From NCBI GenBank assembly GCA_016208805.1, contig JACQXL010000189.1:1-5873 (forward strand): a stretch of DNA of 5,873 bases, in the 5' to 3' direction. This document shows positions 4,482-5,873 of this stretch, in pieces. Under the pieces are notes generated by a model that was not told where the DNA came from, did not search any database, and worked only from the letters and a program-made list of their open reading frames with translations. The position numbers and the translations under genes are program-made. Source of the DNA: Planctomycetota bacterium (GTDB lineage: Bacteria > Planctomycetota > MHYJ01 > JACQXL01). The first letter of the stretch is position 1; every line of letters begins with the position of its first letter.

Positions 4482-5820
4482 ACTTCCACACATTCTTTAG
4501 GAACGACGGCAGGGCTGATGCTTCTCTCGGCCCGACCATTACCTGCCAGCCGGATTCGGCCTCTAATTTACCGCTCAACGCCGCGATGTAGCCCGGAATC
4601 ACCACTTTCTTGTGTTTGACCTTCTGGGCTACGCTGTGTTCATTAAGCGCCTTGGTGATAATCTTCTCGTTGAATTTATCAGCCGCATAAGCTGTCAGCA
4701 CCGACATACCTTCGGTATTGACCACCAGGATATAACTGGGCACCTTACTGCCTTCCACCTCCGGCCCAACCGTAAAATAGGTCAGCGAGAAATTGGTTGT
4801 TACCAGCACCGGCGAGTTATCGGTCACCTGTCCTATCGGATAGACTTTGGATTCCACCTGTATCGGTTTCTGCGGGTCAGTATAGATATTCTGGCGGATG
4901 GTTACCAGCGGCAGCATCTGCCAGAGTTCGCTGCCCTTGAGCACCACGATGCCGCTGTATTTTGCGATAAATGTGGCCGCAAAGATGGTCTCGGTCATCG
5001 CGTCCACGCCGTCCGGCGTGAAAACAATAATCGGGAATCCCAGCGGTCTGAAGGTCTTCTTCAGGGCCAGCCGTCTTATCTGGGTAATATCGGCCAGTAA
5101 TTTAGGTAACTCCTTGGTGCCCGGGTCTATCACTAAATCCTTTACACCCATTGCGGTAATCTTGGGTGTTATGTCGGCCAGTTCGTCTAAGGTTTTACCG
5201 ACTATGCCTAACGGCGCATTATACTTCTTGGCCAGTTCGGCCATGGCCGCGTAATTCTCGGCATTGGCGCCGTAAAGGAGCGGTTTCTTGTCGGCCACCA
5301 ACTTGACGCCGGATTCCATCACCGCCGGATTGGAACTGATCAACACTAACGGTAGCGCAGACGCGCTACTAACCGTCTTGACCGCGTTGGCAAAGGTATC
5401 GGGCTTGCCGGATTTGTCGCGGATGGCAATCAGGTTAATCCTGACCTTCTTGCCCACCCGGTCAAATTCCAGACCCTGGATATGCTTGGCCCGTTTGGCA
5501 ATCTCGTCTGCGGACAGGTTATCAGATATCTCTACGGCAATACCGGTCTGATGATAAAAGGTCTGTTCGTGCCTGAACAGGACGGTCTCGTTGCCGATTT
5601 CCACTTTATTATCGCCGGTGCCGACGGTCACCAGGTGAATGGGCGGAGCGGATGCGCCGTCCAGCGCTTCCTTGGCTTGGGCCGAGACATGCGGGCATTT
5701 ATCCAGCGATGTCTTCTTGCCGGCCAGCGCCATTGCAAATGCCAGGCAGGTCGGCACGCCGCAATCACCGCAGTTGGTCTTGGGTAAAAGCTTATAAATA
5801 TCTAATCCGGTTAATGCCAT
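4480..5820 (-). CDS. acsC: Corrinoid iron-sulfur protein large (gamma) subunit, Wood-Ljungdahl pathway
   Basis: A 446-residue protein, full length for AcsC. With AcsD it forms the corrinoid iron-sulfur protein that takes the methyl group from methyltetrahydrofolate on cobalamin and passes it to acetyl-CoA synthase. The N-terminal [4Fe-4S] motif is intact: Cys17, Cys20, Cys25 and Cys42 (CGDCGVPTC, then DKCP); in this family that cluster reductively reactivates the cobalamin. A TIM-barrel-like middle (about 90-310) is followed by a C-terminal cobalamin-binding domain with NTEGMSVLTA (368-377), VIPGYIAALSG and VGPREAS, characteristic of the family. The start is supported by AGGAGGT at 5832-5826, six bases upstream. 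It is the first visible gene of a minus-strand operon; other pathway genes may lie upstream beyond the window. The archaeal equivalent is CdhE. The product should be cytoplasmic. Confidence 0.97.
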   Translation of the reverse strand: MALTGLDIYKLLPKTNCGDCGVPTCLAFAMALAGKKTSLDKCPHVSAQAKEALDGASAPPIHLVTVGTGDNKVEIGNETVLFRHEQTFYHQTGIAVEISDNLSADEIAKRAKHIQGLEFDRVGKKVRINLIAIRDKSGKPDTFANAVKTVSSASALPLVLISSNPAVMESGVKLVADKKPLLYGANAENYAAMAELAKKYNAPLGIVGKTLDELADITPKITAMGVKDLVIDPGTKELPKLLADITQIRRLALKKTFRPLGFPIIVFTPDGVDAMTETIFAATFIAKYSGIVVLKGSELWQMLPLVTIRQNIYTDPQKPIQVESKVYPIGQVTDNSPVLVTTNFSLTYFTVGPEVEGSKVPSYILVVNTEGMSVLTAYAADKFNEKIITKALNEHSVAQKVKHKKVVIPGYIAALSGKLEAESGWQVMVGPREASALPSFLKNVWK

Positions 5821-5858
5821 AATGCACCTCCTAAATCAATAAGTAAAATTATCGCTTG

Positions 5859-5864
5859 ATTATA
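5859..5864 (-). promoter_or_regulatory. Possible -10 element for acsC
   Basis: Read on the minus strand, TATAAT lies about 38 bases upstream of the acsC start, in AT-rich DNA. The matching -35 region would fall beyond the window edge, so only half the promoter can be seen. A consensus hexamer in AT-rich DNA can arise by chance, and acsC might instead be transcribed from genes farther upstream. Confidence 0.3.
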
Positions 5865-5873
5865 AAGGGTCGT

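Noticed and set aside
5005..5020. A small palindrome CACGCC/GGCGTG in acsC
   Set aside because: A six-base stem in GC-rich coding DNA over a family-like protein segment (TPDGVDA) is most simply coincidence.
5346..5376. A hairpin (GTAGCGC/GCGCTAC) flanked by CTAACGG inside acsC, resembling the intergenic element
   Set aside because: The protein shows no length gain here and the residues align naturally with the family pattern as I know it, so an insertion is not supported; the shared CTAACGG motif is short.

Overview
The window looks like chromosomal DNA from an anaerobic, probably autotrophic bacterium. The strongest clue is a full-length gene for the large subunit of the corrinoid iron-sulfur protein (acsC) of the Wood-Ljungdahl pathway. 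Moderate GC, type IV minor-pilin genes and many short dispersed palindromic repeats fit an uncultured, planctomycete-like or similar deep-branching lineage. That assignment is an inference; the window contains no phylogenetic marker that fixes it.

Layout. Positions 1-498 hold no gene. They contain degenerate dispersed repeats, a strongly G-rich tract, several small hairpins and, at 456-471, a sequence matching the sigma-54 (RpoN) -24/-12 consensus, a few bases before the first ribosome binding site. From 499 to 3465 on the plus strand there is a compact operon: a PilV-like prepilin, a PilW/GspJ-like prepilin, a PilX-like protein split by a frameshift, and a small single-pass membrane protein of unknown function. 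From 5820 back to 3593 on the minus strand run acsC and then a calcineurin-like metallophosphoesterase. The two operons converge on a 122-bp inverted-repeat element at 3467-3588 that fills the gap between the last genes.

The plus-strand genes probably encode the minor-pilin priming set of a type IV pilus or related secretion pseudopilus, probably switched on by an RpoN-dependent activator. The minus-strand operon carries the methyl-transfer corrinoid protein together with a phosphoesterase whose connection to it is not evident.

The most unusual aspect is how far short repeats penetrate genes. A 114-bp element appears to be inserted in frame in the leader of the second prepilin; removing it leaves a textbook six-residue prepilin leader. 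A 9-bp-stem palindrome encodes an apparent extra loop in the metallophosphoesterase. Two copies of another repeat begin exactly at the TGA stop codons of unrelated genes. This resembles the in-frame palindromic elements known from Rickettsia, here in a different lineage.
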